Shown: positions 1 to 7,182, numbered from the stretch's first letter. The stretch is DNA of 9,860 nucleotides from Saprospiraceae bacterium (GCA_013042795.1 JABDPK010000009.1:1-9860), one strand, 5' to 3'. Numbers and translations are program-made. Notes: generated by a model from the letters alone, not told the origin.

Positions 1-131
1 TTGTTAGAGTGTGAAGGGGTTATCCCTCCAGTGAGTCAGAGGGTGAGGGAATGGCAAGATGATAGTATCCAAAATTGCTGAGTTCACCCACTAGTATACT
101 GTAGTGTGCCTGGTCAAGAATGGCTTGATTG
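1..131. other. Unassigned left edge; possible tail of a gene cut by the window
   Basis: No recognisable gene. Frame 1 on the plus strand is open from the first base to a TGA at 79-81. That would be the last 26 residues of a protein entering from the left, but the peptide matches no family I know and such a short open run is expected by chance. An imperfect inverted repeat (CACTA at 89-93 with TAGTG at 102-106) and a possible stem (TCCCTC near 24-29 with GAGGGA near 45-50) are visible. Neither is followed by a T-run, so I do not call a terminator. Confidence 0.2.
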
Positions 132-208
132 GCCTACCATTTAAATGGTAGGCTTTTGTGCAGATGCAAGGGGTTCTGTGATAAAAGCCTACGGTTTAAA
201 CCGCAGGC
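132..208. repeat. Pair of 22-bp TTTAAA-centred palindromes, 55 bp apart
   Basis: The first palindrome (132-153) is perfect, with left arm GCCTACCATTT mirrored exactly on the right. The second (187-208) has left arm GCCTACGGTTT and one mismatch (A191 opposite C204). The centres, at 142.5 and 197.5, are exactly 55 bp apart, separated by a 33-bp spacer. The outer six bases GCCTAC are shared, while the inner bases differ between copies but stay matched across the dyad. The same central TTTAAA and spacing recur in the array at the right end of the window with a different outer arm (GACGTG). No T-run follows either palindrome, so simple terminator function is unlikely. Confidence 0.85.
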
Positions 209-392
209 GGGGTTGTCAAATATTTTCTTTTCTATTTATGAGTAAGAAAGAATTCTTAATTTCTAGAGTGATTGAGAAAATGTATTATTCAAAATAATTA
301 TTTCAATTTTACCACATAACTCTGAAATTACTGAGAAACTATACTAAGTACTTTATACTGATTACTGAGTACTGAGTACTTTAGCGCAGATT
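209..392. other. Gene-free AT-rich stretch with short direct repeats
   Basis: No ORF or RNA gene is seen. Just before the small membrane-protein gene the sequence carries short redundant repeats: the heptamer TACTGAG twice in tandem followed by TACTTT (364-382), and an earlier AGTACTTTA near 347-355 repeated at about 376-384. No clear TAnnTTTG promoter element was found, so the promoter of the downstream gene is unresolved. Confidence 0.4.
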
Positions 393-665
393 ATGAAAAT
401 CAGGTACATAGAAGGCATATTACTCCAAATCATTTTCTACTCCATCATATGGCTGATCAGCGAGTATGTAGGATTATTGCTTTGTCTGATCATGGGATTT
501 GTGATCGGGGCCTTACTTGCTTTTGCCTGGATGGTAGAATTCATAGAAAAATCAAAAGTGCCTTCTTCTTATTATAAATGGATGCTGATTTCAAGTCTTG
601 TTCCTTTGATTGTAGCCTTGTTTTTCAGCCTTGTCTATAAAGGCAATTTTGACTGGTTGAGTTAA
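393..665 (+). CDS. Small hydrophobic membrane protein, function unknown
   Basis: A 90-residue protein that is mostly hydrophobic. Helices are likely at about residues 8-28, 30-50 and 62-82, so it should be a three-pass inner-membrane protein. A short polar loop (EFIEKSKVPSSYYKW, about 49-63) separates helices two and three, and the end carries the polar tail KGNFDWLS. I cannot assign a function; small proteins of this general form occur in Bacteroidota but I recognise no characterised family. The ATG at 393 is the only sensible start: it follows an A/T-rich leader without a Shine-Dalgarno sequence, as is usual in this phylum. It stands alone, convergent with the porin gene and sharing a hairpin terminator with it. 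Confidence 0.75.
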   Translation: MKIRYIEGILLQIIFYSIIWLISEYVGLLLCLIMGFVIGALLAFAWMVEFIEKSKVPSSYYKWMLISSLVPLIVALFFSLVYKGNFDWLS

Positions 666-702
666 TGGATTTGCATCGATAGCAGGGGGGACATCACAAA
701 AA

Positions 703-729
703 AAAGGATGACTTCAATTGCCATCCTTT
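703..729. terminator. Bidirectional hairpin terminator between convergent genes
   Basis: AAAGGATG (703-710) pairs perfectly with CATCCTTT (722-729) around an 11-base loop. The A-run at 698-705 becomes a strong U-tract for minus-strand transcripts from the porin gene, and the TTTCTAATTTTATTT stretch serves plus-strand transcripts from the small membrane protein gene. It lies between two stops that face each other (665 and 764), the expected place for a shared rho-independent terminator. Confidence 0.8.
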
Positions 730-763
730 CTAATTTTATTTACTTACTGTCGAATAAATTATT

Positions 764-1963
764 CTAGAAATGTACATCTACTTGTGTACGCCATACAAAT
801 ATATCATCAGATCCATCTCTGTTAATTAGTGTAAAGTCAGTCTGTATTTTAAGTTTATGTCCGACTATGAATTTGTTGATTCCAAAAGTATGTTGTGTTT
901 CATCACGTGAGACACCTTCATCTGGTTGGATGTTAGTATATCTGTATGCGACTTCCCAGCCTTTACCTGTCATATATCCTCCTTGTACATTTAAGCCAGT
1001 ACCTGTGAAAAATGTTCCAATTTCATTACCATCAGCATCAAGAACAAATGGATCATCATCGTCCGTCTGTTTATGAGCATATTCAGCCATAATGGATAGG
1101 TTTTTATGTTTGAACATCATGTCAGCAAAGAATGTATTGAGTGTCTTTCCAACATAATTTCCATCTCCGTCAGTTATGAAAGATCCCAATTGTCCTCTTT
1201 CCCTGACACTGTTATTGTTATTGTCATAGGTAAAACACACTGAAAGCTTTGGTTTTTCTTCGTACTTGATAGCAGACCCAATATAATCACCTTTGGATTG
1301 AAACGCTCCAAATGGAAGAAATTCGACGCGGTATGTAAGATTGAATCCTCCAAAATAGCCTTCTGTTACATTTCGGCCTTCACCCTGGCTGAATGCCACT
1401 ATCTCACGCATCAGGAATGTCTCACCTATTTTATGGTGATGTTTCAACTGTAATCCAACATCCCTGTCAATATTGTATCTTGAATTAAGTCTGGATCGAT
1501 CGACAAATTGAAGATTTCCTGATGAAATGACTCGTTCAACGTTTCCTGGTAGCTTTCTCTGACCAAATTGAATAGTCCAGTTTTTATAGAAATTATAGGA
1601 AACAGATGCATCAAGAACTATATTGGCTGCTCTTCTGAATTCAGGGCCGGTACCACCGCTATTATCCCTGTTAGAAAAAGCAAGCTCCAGTTTATACTGT
1701 ATTTTCGGACTATGTGCCCATCCATTGAATTTTAGTCTTTGTCTTCTGACGAAGAAACTGGCATCATAATCAGTCAGGCTTCCATCCTTACTTGTCCATT
1801 CACCGATATAAAGATTTTGAAATCTATAGCCAATTTTGGAATAATAGCTTGAGTCTTTTCCTAAAATCTGAATTCCTTTCCCAAATTTGGGAGCAGTGAT
1901 CTGGGATTGCAATGACAACGACAAACCAATCAGAGCAATAAGGCTCAGTAGAATTTTTTTCAT
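764..1963 (-). CDS. OprO/OprP-type (phosphate-selective family) outer-membrane porin
   Basis: A 399-residue outer-membrane beta-barrel protein. Residues 1-21 form a signal peptide (MKKILLSLIALIGLSLSLQSQ) with a probable cut before ITAP. The mature part shows alternating-residue strands with aromatic girdles, the early FFVRRQRLKFNGWAHSPKIQYKLEL block (about 70-94) typical of the Porin O/P family, and a C-terminal strand ending in phenylalanine (TQVDVHF), as needed for outer-membrane assembly. Length fits the family. Name-giving members pass phosphate or polyphosphate in Pseudomonas, but many Bacteroidota members are annotated this way without tested selectivity, so the substrate is inferred only. 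It lies downstream of the TonB-dependent receptor on the same strand but is separated by a terminator and a 408-bp gap with its own promoter-like elements, so it probably forms its own transcript. Confidence 0.85.
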   Translation of the reverse strand: MKKILLSLIALIGLSLSLQSQITAPKFGKGIQILGKDSSYYSKIGYRFQNLYIGEWTSKDGSLTDYDASFFVRRQRLKFNGWAHSPKIQYKLELAFSNRDNSGGTGPEFRRAANIVLDASVSYNFYKNWTIQFGQRKLPGNVERVISSGNLQFVDRSRLNSRYNIDRDVGLQLKHHHKIGETFLMREIVAFSQGEGRNVTEGYFGGFNLTYRVEFLPFGAFQSKGDYIGSAIKYEEKPKLSVCFTYDNNNNSVRERGQLGSFITDGDGNYVGKTLNTFFADMMFKHKNLSIMAEYAHKQTDDDDPFVLDADGNEIGTFFTGTGLNVQGGYMTGKGWEVAYRYTNIQPDEGVSRDETQHTFGINKFIVGHKLKIQTDFTLINRDGSDDIFVWRTQVDVHF

Positions 1964-1994
1964 GTTACTTAATTAATAGGTTACTTAATAATAG

Positions 1995-2028
1995 TAAAGG
2001 TATTTTTCTAATGTTAAGAGAACATTAA
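1995..2028 (-). promoter_or_regulatory. Candidate regulated promoter of the porin gene (Pho-box-like repeat plus -7 element)
   Basis: Read on the minus strand, TTAATG (2028-2023), TTCTC, then TTAACA (2017-2012) form a direct repeat with an 11-bp period. Nine bases later comes TACCTTTA (2002-1995), which matches the Bacteroidota -7 consensus TAnnTTTG at all but the last base. The porin ATG begins 31 bp after that. An 11-bp half-site period placed about one turn upstream of the promoter core is the arrangement known for PhoB-type activators. The same bases also form a perfect inverted repeat, TAATGTT-AAGAG-AACATTA (2009-2027), so a dimeric repressor reading the dyad is an alternative. Confidence 0.5.
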
Positions 2029-2302
2029 TTTTCGTTTCTGTTTGGGATGATCTTGATCATCATACTTGAAAGAGTACAATTAGTAGTGAAAGGAAATTTT
2101 AATTAATTAAGATGAAAATGTTTTGGCTATTCTATAAAAAGAACAGACCAGCACAAATATTTTTCCTAAGCAAAATATTAACTACTGGCCTGCAATATTA
2201 AGTAACAGCATAAAGTAATTCTCCTTGAGTAAACTGAATCCTAAGTCAATGTTAATTTCATATTAATTATTGTTTGTGCCAGCTTTAAGTTCATATATAA
2301 AA
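2029..2302. other. Long spacer between receptor and porin genes; no convincing protein gene
   Basis: This makes up most of the 408-bp gap. It contains a compact inverted repeat, GATGATC-TT-GATCATC (2046-2061), and a second 11-bp-period repeat (listed separately). A 29-codon plus-strand ORF (2112-2201, starting MKMFWLFYKK) is present but lacks supporting features. On the minus strand the stretch could be a long 5' leader of the porin mRNA or hold a small RNA, but I recognise no known RNA family. Confidence 0.35.
2250..2266 (-). promoter_or_regulatory. Second Pho-box-like direct repeat, about 290 bp upstream of the porin
   Basis: On the minus strand TTAATA (2266-2261), TGAAA, TTAACA (2255-2250) repeat with an 11-bp period, almost the same pattern as the element beside the porin promoter. 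A weak -7 candidate (TCAGTTTA) follows about 11 bases further on. It lies just after the receptor terminator, so it could drive a leader or small RNA toward the porin. The region is very AT-rich, so chance occurrence is a real possibility. Confidence 0.3.
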
Positions 2303-2332
2303 AAGATGATCCAATGAAAATTGGATCATCTT
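2303..2332 (-). terminator. Rho-independent terminator of the TonB-dependent receptor gene
   Basis: A perfect 13-bp stem, AAGATGATCCAAT (2303-2315) with ATTGGATCATCTT (2320-2332), closes a 4-base loop that reads GAAA on the plus strand and TTTC on the minus strand. For minus-strand transcripts the stem is followed by TTTTTTATATAT. It begins 40 bp after the receptor stop codon. This is the strongest terminator in the window. Confidence 0.88.
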
Positions 2333-2371
2333 AATAAAAACTTGATGTAAAATTGCCTCTTATTTCAGATT

Positions 2372-5203
2372 TTAAATAAATCTGTATCCAAGTGAAAAAC
2401 TGATTGTCCTTCCAGGCTCAAATAATTCGAACAGCTGTTCACTTGCACGGTATGAATCATAGATCTTTTGCCTTTTGGAACCCAGAATATTATTGACACC
2501 CCAGCTCAGGCTTGTTCTTTTATCATGTCCTAATTTGTTTGTGATTTTAAAATTCAGACTATGGAACGGTTTATTATAGACATCAGCGTTGATTCCAATA
2601 CCTACAACTGCGAGGCTGCTGCCCTGGACATTATAACTCATATTTGCTTCCCATGTTCTGTCAGGATGAATATAGTTCAGGTAACTATTAAGAATAAAAG
2701 GTGCCTGGCCCTGCATTTGTCTCGTTTCTTTAATGATTTCACCATCTCTGGCATTGATGACCCTTGATTCATATTCACCGCCAGGACTTTTATCCATTTC
2801 GACTTCAGACTGGATGAAGCTCACATTACCGCCCATCCTTATTGTTTCGAATTTAGAAGTGATAAAATCAAGTTTAGTTCTGAATTCCAATTCTACGCCG
2901 TATACAGTTCCATCTCCTACATTCCTCGGTTGTAAGTTATCAGGTGCAGATCCACTGAAAGCAACAATTTCAATAGGATCAGTAAATGTTTTATAGAATC
3001 CACTTAAAGCAAACATTCTTGAGTTCAGTCCAAAATTTTCAAATCTCAAGTCAAAGTTATTGATATAGGTATTATCCAATTCGATGTTACCAATAAATGT
3101 CCTGTCAGAAAGCGCATCATAGATCTGCGCAATCGAAGCTTCTTTGAATGAAGGTCTTGCCAATGTCCTGGAGTAGCTTGCTCTTAAATTTGTCCTTTCC
3201 TTCAAAGCATAAATAAAATTCGCTGATGGAAGAAAGTCCGATGAACTATTCACTTTCTCATTATCATATACAATAGTACCAGCATTATTCTGTCCGGTAT
3301 ATTTATGTTCAAACATTTCAAATCTTACACCGTAAACAGCTTTTAACTTTTCTGAAACAGGGAATTCATTCATGGCATACATGCCCATTATGGTTTGAGT
3401 AGCCTCGAATGAATTGGCAGGTTCAAAATTACCAACGATATATGTTCCCTTATCAGTTTCTGGTGTCCAGATCTTATCAGCCAATAAATATTCGTCAGGA
3501 TCACCTGAAAAATTCAAAGATCCCTGGTCCCTGACGTTCATTTGGTAAGAAAGAATCTCGTAATCTCTATCTTTCATAACATATGATCCACCTAATTTAA
3601 TTTTGGACTCCCCATTTGATACTTTGAATTTCCTGGTAATATCAACTTTTCCAATCAGGTTTCTTTCATCCAGATTTCTCCAGATTCTTCTTGGTTGTGC
3701 GCCTTCACTTGGTTCTATGGATAGAATTTCTGCTTCATCTAGTCTAAGTGGTGTCACCCGAACATCTTTATCTTTAATGGCAGAGAAGGTAGGGGAGACT
3801 CTCCAGTCAATGTCAAACCCACCAAATGAATGCTTTCCTTTTAACAGGTAATTGCTTATTGATTTTTCAGTAAACTCAAGGTTGTCTCTTAAAAGTACAT
3901 TTGAGTTGGATATTATTGTTTCACTTCTGAAGTCACCAGCAGAAGATTCCCCGTTTTGAATCTTCATTATATTCAGGCTTAGCTTATGGTTCTTAGCCTT
4001 TAATGCGAATCCTGCCAATCCACTTATAAGTACGTTTTGTTTACTTAAAGTTCCATTCTGAAGTTTATCTGCTTCCAGTTCATAAAGGTCAGTGCCGTCA
4101 TCGTCTTTCCTGTAAGTATTGAACTCTACATTTTCGAAATGTTCAGTTTTATTTTTATAGTTCAAAGCCAGGTTGTACCCTAAAGTTAATTTGTTGGAAT
4201 TGATCTGATCTCCTGTATTAAAACCAATATTGAAGTTGGCGTTGTTTCTTTGTTGTAAGGCTGCTAGATTTTTGTTAAATCTTTCAGTTATTACTGTCAG
4301 ACTTGGATCCTTGGAAGCAGGATTTGGAATTTTAGTATCTGTACTGATCGGTAAATCTCTGCCACCATCATCCATTCCTAACCAGTCCGTACTTCCTCCT
4401 TCATAAGAAAGAAAGTTCTCGTTGAAGTGCATATCAGGATTAGCGGATCCTCCAATTGATAAATGCATATTCCTATTTGACGGAAAATCAGTGGTATAAA
4501 TGTCAACAACACCACCGGTGAAGTCACCTGGTAAATCAGGGGTGAATGACTTCAATACTATGATGTTATCGATTAAATTTGTCGGAAATATATCCATCTG
4601 GAGCGTATTCCTGTCAGGGTCGAGGCCTGGAATATCCATTCCATTTAACATTGATTTGGTATATCTGTCTCCTAATCCTCTTACGAATACATATTTTCCG
4701 CCTTCTACAGATATTCCCGTCACTCTTTTAATTGCTGAGGCGGCATCACCATCTCCTGATCTTTTGAATGACTGTGAACTAATACCGTCAATAAGATTTG
4801 CTGATTTCCGTTGGATAGTCATCAGTGCGTTTTCAGTATTCCTGAGTTGGGTAGATGTGATGACTACTTCCTGGATCATCTCAGTTTCTGTAGTAAGTTG
4901 CATGTCCACGCGTATAATCTCGCCTGCTTTGACTACAATATCACTGATCATCAGATCTGCAAAACCTACATAACTTGTACTTAATGAATAAGTACCGGGT
5001 TCAAGATCAATTGAAAATGCACCATCCAGATCAGTTGTGAAACCACTGGCTGTTTCATTGACAATGATATTGGCGAAAGGAATAGTTTCACCGGTATTTT
5101 CATCTGTAAGTGTTCCTCTTACTGTACCTGTTTGTGAGTGAAGATTGATTGGGATTAATAACAGGATCATTATGATCCCTAAGAATTGCAATTTTTCCAT
5201 CAT
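2372..5203 (-). CDS. TonB-dependent outer-membrane receptor with carboxypeptidase-regulatory-like N-domain
   Basis: A 943-residue energy-coupled outer-membrane transporter. Residues 1-24 are a signal peptide ending LHSQ. About 25-105 form a carboxypeptidase-D regulatory-like fold (TGTVRGTLTDENTGETIPFANI, then the TDLDGAFSIDLEPGTYSLSTSYVGF block), the usual Bacteroidota extension. Residues 120-235 form the plug, with the DGDAASAIKRVTGISV, VFVRGLGDRY and GDFTGGVVDIYT signatures. The rest is a 22-strand-type barrel ending in SFSLGYRFI. The plug resembles the broad TonB receptor group with GLG-(D/E)-RY motifs rather than the classical SusC group, and no SusD gene is beside it. The lipoprotein gene 72 bp upstream on the same strand is its likely partner. 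The substrate cannot be read from sequence; phosphate-containing compounds are a context-based guess. The start has tandem ATGs (MM), so either could be used. Confidence 0.92.
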   Translation of the reverse strand: MMEKLQFLGIIMILLLIPINLHSQTGTVRGTLTDENTGETIPFANIIVNETASGFTTDLDGAFSIDLEPGTYSLSTSYVGFADLMISDIVVKAGEIIRVDMQLTTETEMIQEVVITSTQLRNTENALMTIQRKSANLIDGISSQSFKRSGDGDAASAIKRVTGISVEGGKYVFVRGLGDRYTKSMLNGMDIPGLDPDRNTLQMDIFPTNLIDNIIVLKSFTPDLPGDFTGGVVDIYTTDFPSNRNMHLSIGGSANPDMHFNENFLSYEGGSTDWLGMDDGGRDLPISTDTKIPNPASKDPSLTVITERFNKNLAALQQRNNANFNIGFNTGDQINSNKLTLGYNLALNYKNKTEHFENVEFNTYRKDDDGTDLYELEADKLQNGTLSKQNVLISGLAGFALKAKNHKLSLNIMKIQNGESSAGDFRSETIISNSNVLLRDNLEFTEKSISNYLLKGKHSFGGFDIDWRVSPTFSAIKDKDVRVTPLRLDEAEILSIEPSEGAQPRRIWRNLDERNLIGKVDITRKFKVSNGESKIKLGGSYVMKDRDYEILSYQMNVRDQGSLNFSGDPDEYLLADKIWTPETDKGTYIVGNFEPANSFEATQTIMGMYAMNEFPVSEKLKAVYGVRFEMFEHKYTGQNNAGTIVYDNEKVNSSSDFLPSANFIYALKERTNLRASYSRTLARPSFKEASIAQIYDALSDRTFIGNIELDNTYINNFDLRFENFGLNSRMFALSGFYKTFTDPIEIVAFSGSAPDNLQPRNVGDGTVYGVELEFRTKLDFITSKFETIRMGGNVSFIQSEVEMDKSPGGEYESRVINARDGEIIKETRQMQGQAPFILNSYLNYIHPDRTWEANMSYNVQGSSLAVVGIGINADVYNKPFHSLNFKITNKLGHDKRTSLSWGVNNILGSKRQKIYDSYRASEQLFELFEPGRTISFSLGYRFI

Positions 5204-5223
5204 GTTTAGTTAAATAGTAAATC

Positions 5224-5263
5224 GAAAAACCTGCTGCCAAGTGATAATGGAAGCAGGTTTTTC
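5224..5263 (-). terminator. Intergenic hairpin between lipoprotein and receptor genes (terminator or attenuator)
   Basis: GAAAAACCTGCT (5224-5235) pairs perfectly with AGCAGGTTTTTC (5252-5263), a 12-bp stem, and CCA/TGG inside the loop adds three more pairs. On the minus strand the descending arm ends in GGTTTTTCG, so the U-run lies within the stem, a form used by many terminators. It fills most of the 72-bp gap. No promoter element was found between it and the receptor start, so the receptor probably depends on read-through. That would give more lipoprotein than receptor mRNA. Confidence 0.7.
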
Positions 5264-5275
5264 ATTTAATCTTTT

Positions 5276-6631
5276 TTAGAAGTTCAGGGCACCTTTTTGG
5301 AAAGTGAAACTCCATCCGAAAACTGATGTGTCAGCTCCTCCTGAAGTTCCGATTGAATTATCCATAGTCATTTGTGTATCAAATCCTGTCTCATCACAAT
5401 TGTCTCCTTTGGCAGAAACTATATCTGCTACGGTAAGACCAGCAGGTGCATTGAAAACATTATCTTTTATAAGAAGTGTACCAGAAGCGTAATTGGAACA
5501 ACCTCCGTCATCATCAATCTCCAGGTCACCTTCTCCGTCAGTCGTTGAAGGATCAGGGAAATTGAAGAAATATCCGTTTGTTACCGTACCTCTGGCGCTT
5601 TTCCTGAAGTCAGCCATTTCGTCGTTGAATCCTTTGACAGTGAAATTTGTTAAAGTAAATGCAGCATTATATGATCCTTCAGGACCATCAATTTCTAAAG
5701 CGTGGTCAGTGCCATCTATAGCAATAACAACTGCATTATTAATCGTGCCTGCATATGCCTGATCAATGTCCAGACCATCGTCATCAGCACCCCATACAAC
5801 TACATTGTCGCAGTTTACTGTTCCACCAAACCATTCAATACCATCATCAAGATTTCCAACAACTTCGATATGATTTACAGTTGTGCCTGCACCGACACCA
5901 CCGAATGTGATACCATTAATTTCATTGCCTTCTCCGATAAGAGCTCCACCATGTCTTACGGAAACATAGCAAAGTGACCCTGAGCTGTCATTTGGATCAT
6001 TTCCTCCGTAAAGACCAAATGTATCATCTGCAGGAATCCCTTCAATTTGAAGTTCTGCGACATCTCCTTCAAATGAACAAGGTGCGTTTCCTAAAACGAT
6101 TAGTCCTCCCCAAAGAGAAGAATTAGATTCATCCAGGTTTGATCCGGCAGTTTCACCTGCATCAATATTATCGAGAACGGAAGTTAAAATGATTGGTGCG
6201 TCTGCTGTTCCGCAAGCTTCGATTTTCCCTCCTCTTGCGATTATAAGTGCAGAGGCTAAAGAACCTTGCCCTTCTCTACCTTTAATAATAGTACCCGCTT
6301 CAACAGATAATGTAGCACCACTCTCAACAACAACTTTACCAGCTAACTCATAAATTTTGTCGGATGTCCAGTTTGTGTTGCTGGTTAAAGAACCAGAAAC
6401 TGTAACAGTTTCAGTTGTGTTGTTGTTACCGGGAATACAATCACAATCAGCAGTAAGAACCTCTCCAGGGTCACATGTGATACCTGCGCAAGGGTCCACA
6501 GTCTCGCATTGACAATCTATGGTTAAAATTTCTCCCTGACCGCAAACCAAATCGCATTCATCATCGCTGCAGGATGTGATAAAGAGAATACTAAAAATGA
6601 CAAGTCCCAAAGTTTTCAAAGTAATTTTCAT
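5276..6631 (-). CDS. Surface-exposed beta-helix lipoprotein, probable partner of the TonB-dependent receptor
   Basis: A 451-residue lipoprotein. Residues 1-20 are a signal peptide with lipobox ITSC, so Cys21 is the lipid-bearing residue. It is followed by SDDE, matching the acidic lipoprotein export signal of Bacteroidota, which suggests cell-surface display. Next comes a duplicated cysteine module: C26-x3-C30-x9-C40-x-C42 and C48-x4-C53-x9-C63-x-C65, each carrying a GE(I/V)LT-x-DC-x-C core. From about 75 to 445 the protein shows the glycine-rich repetitive strands of a right-handed beta-helix (GKVVVESGATLSVEAGTIIKG, 98-118), with acidic turns such as DDGIEWFGG (262-270) and GADDDGLDID (281-290) that could bind calcium. 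It ends FGWSFTFQKGALNF. I know this fold from Bacteroidota proteins often called hypothetical or mislabelled multidrug transporter; no enzyme motif is evident. Its place just before the receptor gene suggests ligand capture, an inference. Confidence 0.8.
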   Translation of the reverse strand: MKITLKTLGLVIFSILFITSCSDDECDLVCGQGEILTIDCQCETVDPCAGITCDPGEVLTADCDCIPGNNNTTETVTVSGSLTSNTNWTSDKIYELAGKVVVESGATLSVEAGTIIKGREGQGSLASALIIARGGKIEACGTADAPIILTSVLDNIDAGETAGSNLDESNSSLWGGLIVLGNAPCSFEGDVAELQIEGIPADDTFGLYGGNDPNDSSGSLCYVSVRHGGALIGEGNEINGITFGGVGAGTTVNHIEVVGNLDDGIEWFGGTVNCDNVVVWGADDDGLDIDQAYAGTINNAVVIAIDGTDHALEIDGPEGSYNAAFTLTNFTVKGFNDEMADFRKSARGTVTNGYFFNFPDPSTTDGEGDLEIDDDGGCSNYASGTLLIKDNVFNAPAGLTVADIVSAKGDNCDETGFDTQMTMDNSIGTSGGADTSVFGWSFTFQKGALNF

Positions 6632-6669
6632 GTATAGTTAAGATTTTAATATGTTCAATAATTTCACCA

Positions 6670-6756
6670 CAAAATTAGAATGGCAACATGGGGTGATTCT
6701 TAACACCTTGTGATGTATTTGTTAATAAAGGAGGCTGAATATTATGAGAATGTTAA
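6670..6756 (-). promoter_or_regulatory. Candidate promoter and activator sites of the lipoprotein-receptor unit
   Basis: On the minus strand TAATTTTG (6677-6670) matches TAnnTTTG perfectly, 38 bp before the lipoprotein ATG. Upstream, TTAAGA (6703-6698) lies 20 bp from it, where a -33 element would sit, and TTAACA (6725-6720) lies exactly 22 bp, two 11-bp periods, further up. Another TTAACA-TTCTC-ATAATA repeat starts at 6756 and shares the TTAACATTCTC core with the porin region in rearranged form. The -7 element is the best-supported part; the activator half-sites are weak because TTAA words are common in this AT-rich spacer. Confidence 0.45.
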
Positions 6757-6948
6757 TGAGATATCATGTAAGTATTAATAACCGGGACGGGATCGGGTAT
6801 GGAGGATATTTTGCAATTTGATTTAATATCTGACATTGAAAATATGATGAAGATGATGTTTAGTTAACATATTGATAATTGTAGGACCATGTTTCTTTTA
6901 CATAGGATATTTATATTTGTATTAAATATTTATTTAATTTATAAATCT
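6757..6948. other. Divergent intergenic stretch without a clear feature
   Basis: AT-rich DNA between the divergent lipoprotein gene and the small plus-strand ORF. It includes GATGAAGATGATG (6847-6859), a low-complexity run. The plus frame of the downstream ORF stays open back to an ATG at 6889, but the added 20 residues are just what AT-rich DNA would encode. I see no confident plus-strand promoter, terminator or RNA gene. Confidence 0.3.
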
Positions 6949-7128
6949 ATGATTATCAATAAAAATGAACAAAAAGAAATTAGATTTGATGATGTTGATC
7001 ATCTTTTTGATGATGCCATTACATTACATCAGGATCAAGCTGATGTCAAAACTGAGACCAGGAAACCGATCAGGAGTTATAAACCCAGACTATTGATCGT
7101 ATACAGGGATGAGAAACAGAAGTGGTAA
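6949..7128 (+). CDS. Small unrecognised protein with a basic C-terminal half
   Basis: The frame could start at 6889 (79 residues) or at the internal ATG at 6949 (59 residues). I prefer 6949, because residues 1-20 of the longer form (FLLHRIFIFVLNIYLIYKS) look like translated AT-rich leader and the coding character begins at MIINKNEQKE. The short form has an acidic stretch (FDDVDHLFDDAITLHQDQAD) and then a basic one (KTETRKPIRSYKPRLLIVYRDEKQKW). Codon use in the second half (AGG, CCG, ATC, GAG) resembles nearby true genes, which is the main argument that it is, or was, coding. No family, membrane segment or motif is recognised. It could also be the remnant of a longer gene. It precedes pyrG on the same strand with a 144-bp gap. 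Confidence 0.45.
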   Translation: MIINKNEQKEIRFDDVDHLFDDAITLHQDQADVKTETRKPIRSYKPRLLIVYRDEKQKW

Positions 7129-7182
7129 TCCAGGTCTGTAATCTATTTTATGAATCTTAAGTTTTTCAAACTTTTTGCATTA

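Noticed and set aside
14..131. Minus-strand open frame at the left edge
   Set aside because: It has no ATG, begins right after a stop formed by the palindrome, and matches no known family.
2112..2201. 29-codon plus-strand ORF in the receptor-porin gap
   Set aside because: Too short, with no ribosome-binding or promoter signal and composition typical of AT-rich spacer DNA.
2366..2384. Inverted repeat CAGATTT/AAATCTG spanning the receptor stop codon
   Set aside because: AT-rich 7-bp arms with a 5-base loop; the much stronger 13-bp terminator follows downstream, so this is probably chance.
4500..4973. Plus-strand 157-residue ORF
   Set aside because: It is fully antisense to the plug-domain region of the TonB-dependent receptor, whose frame has clear family motifs.
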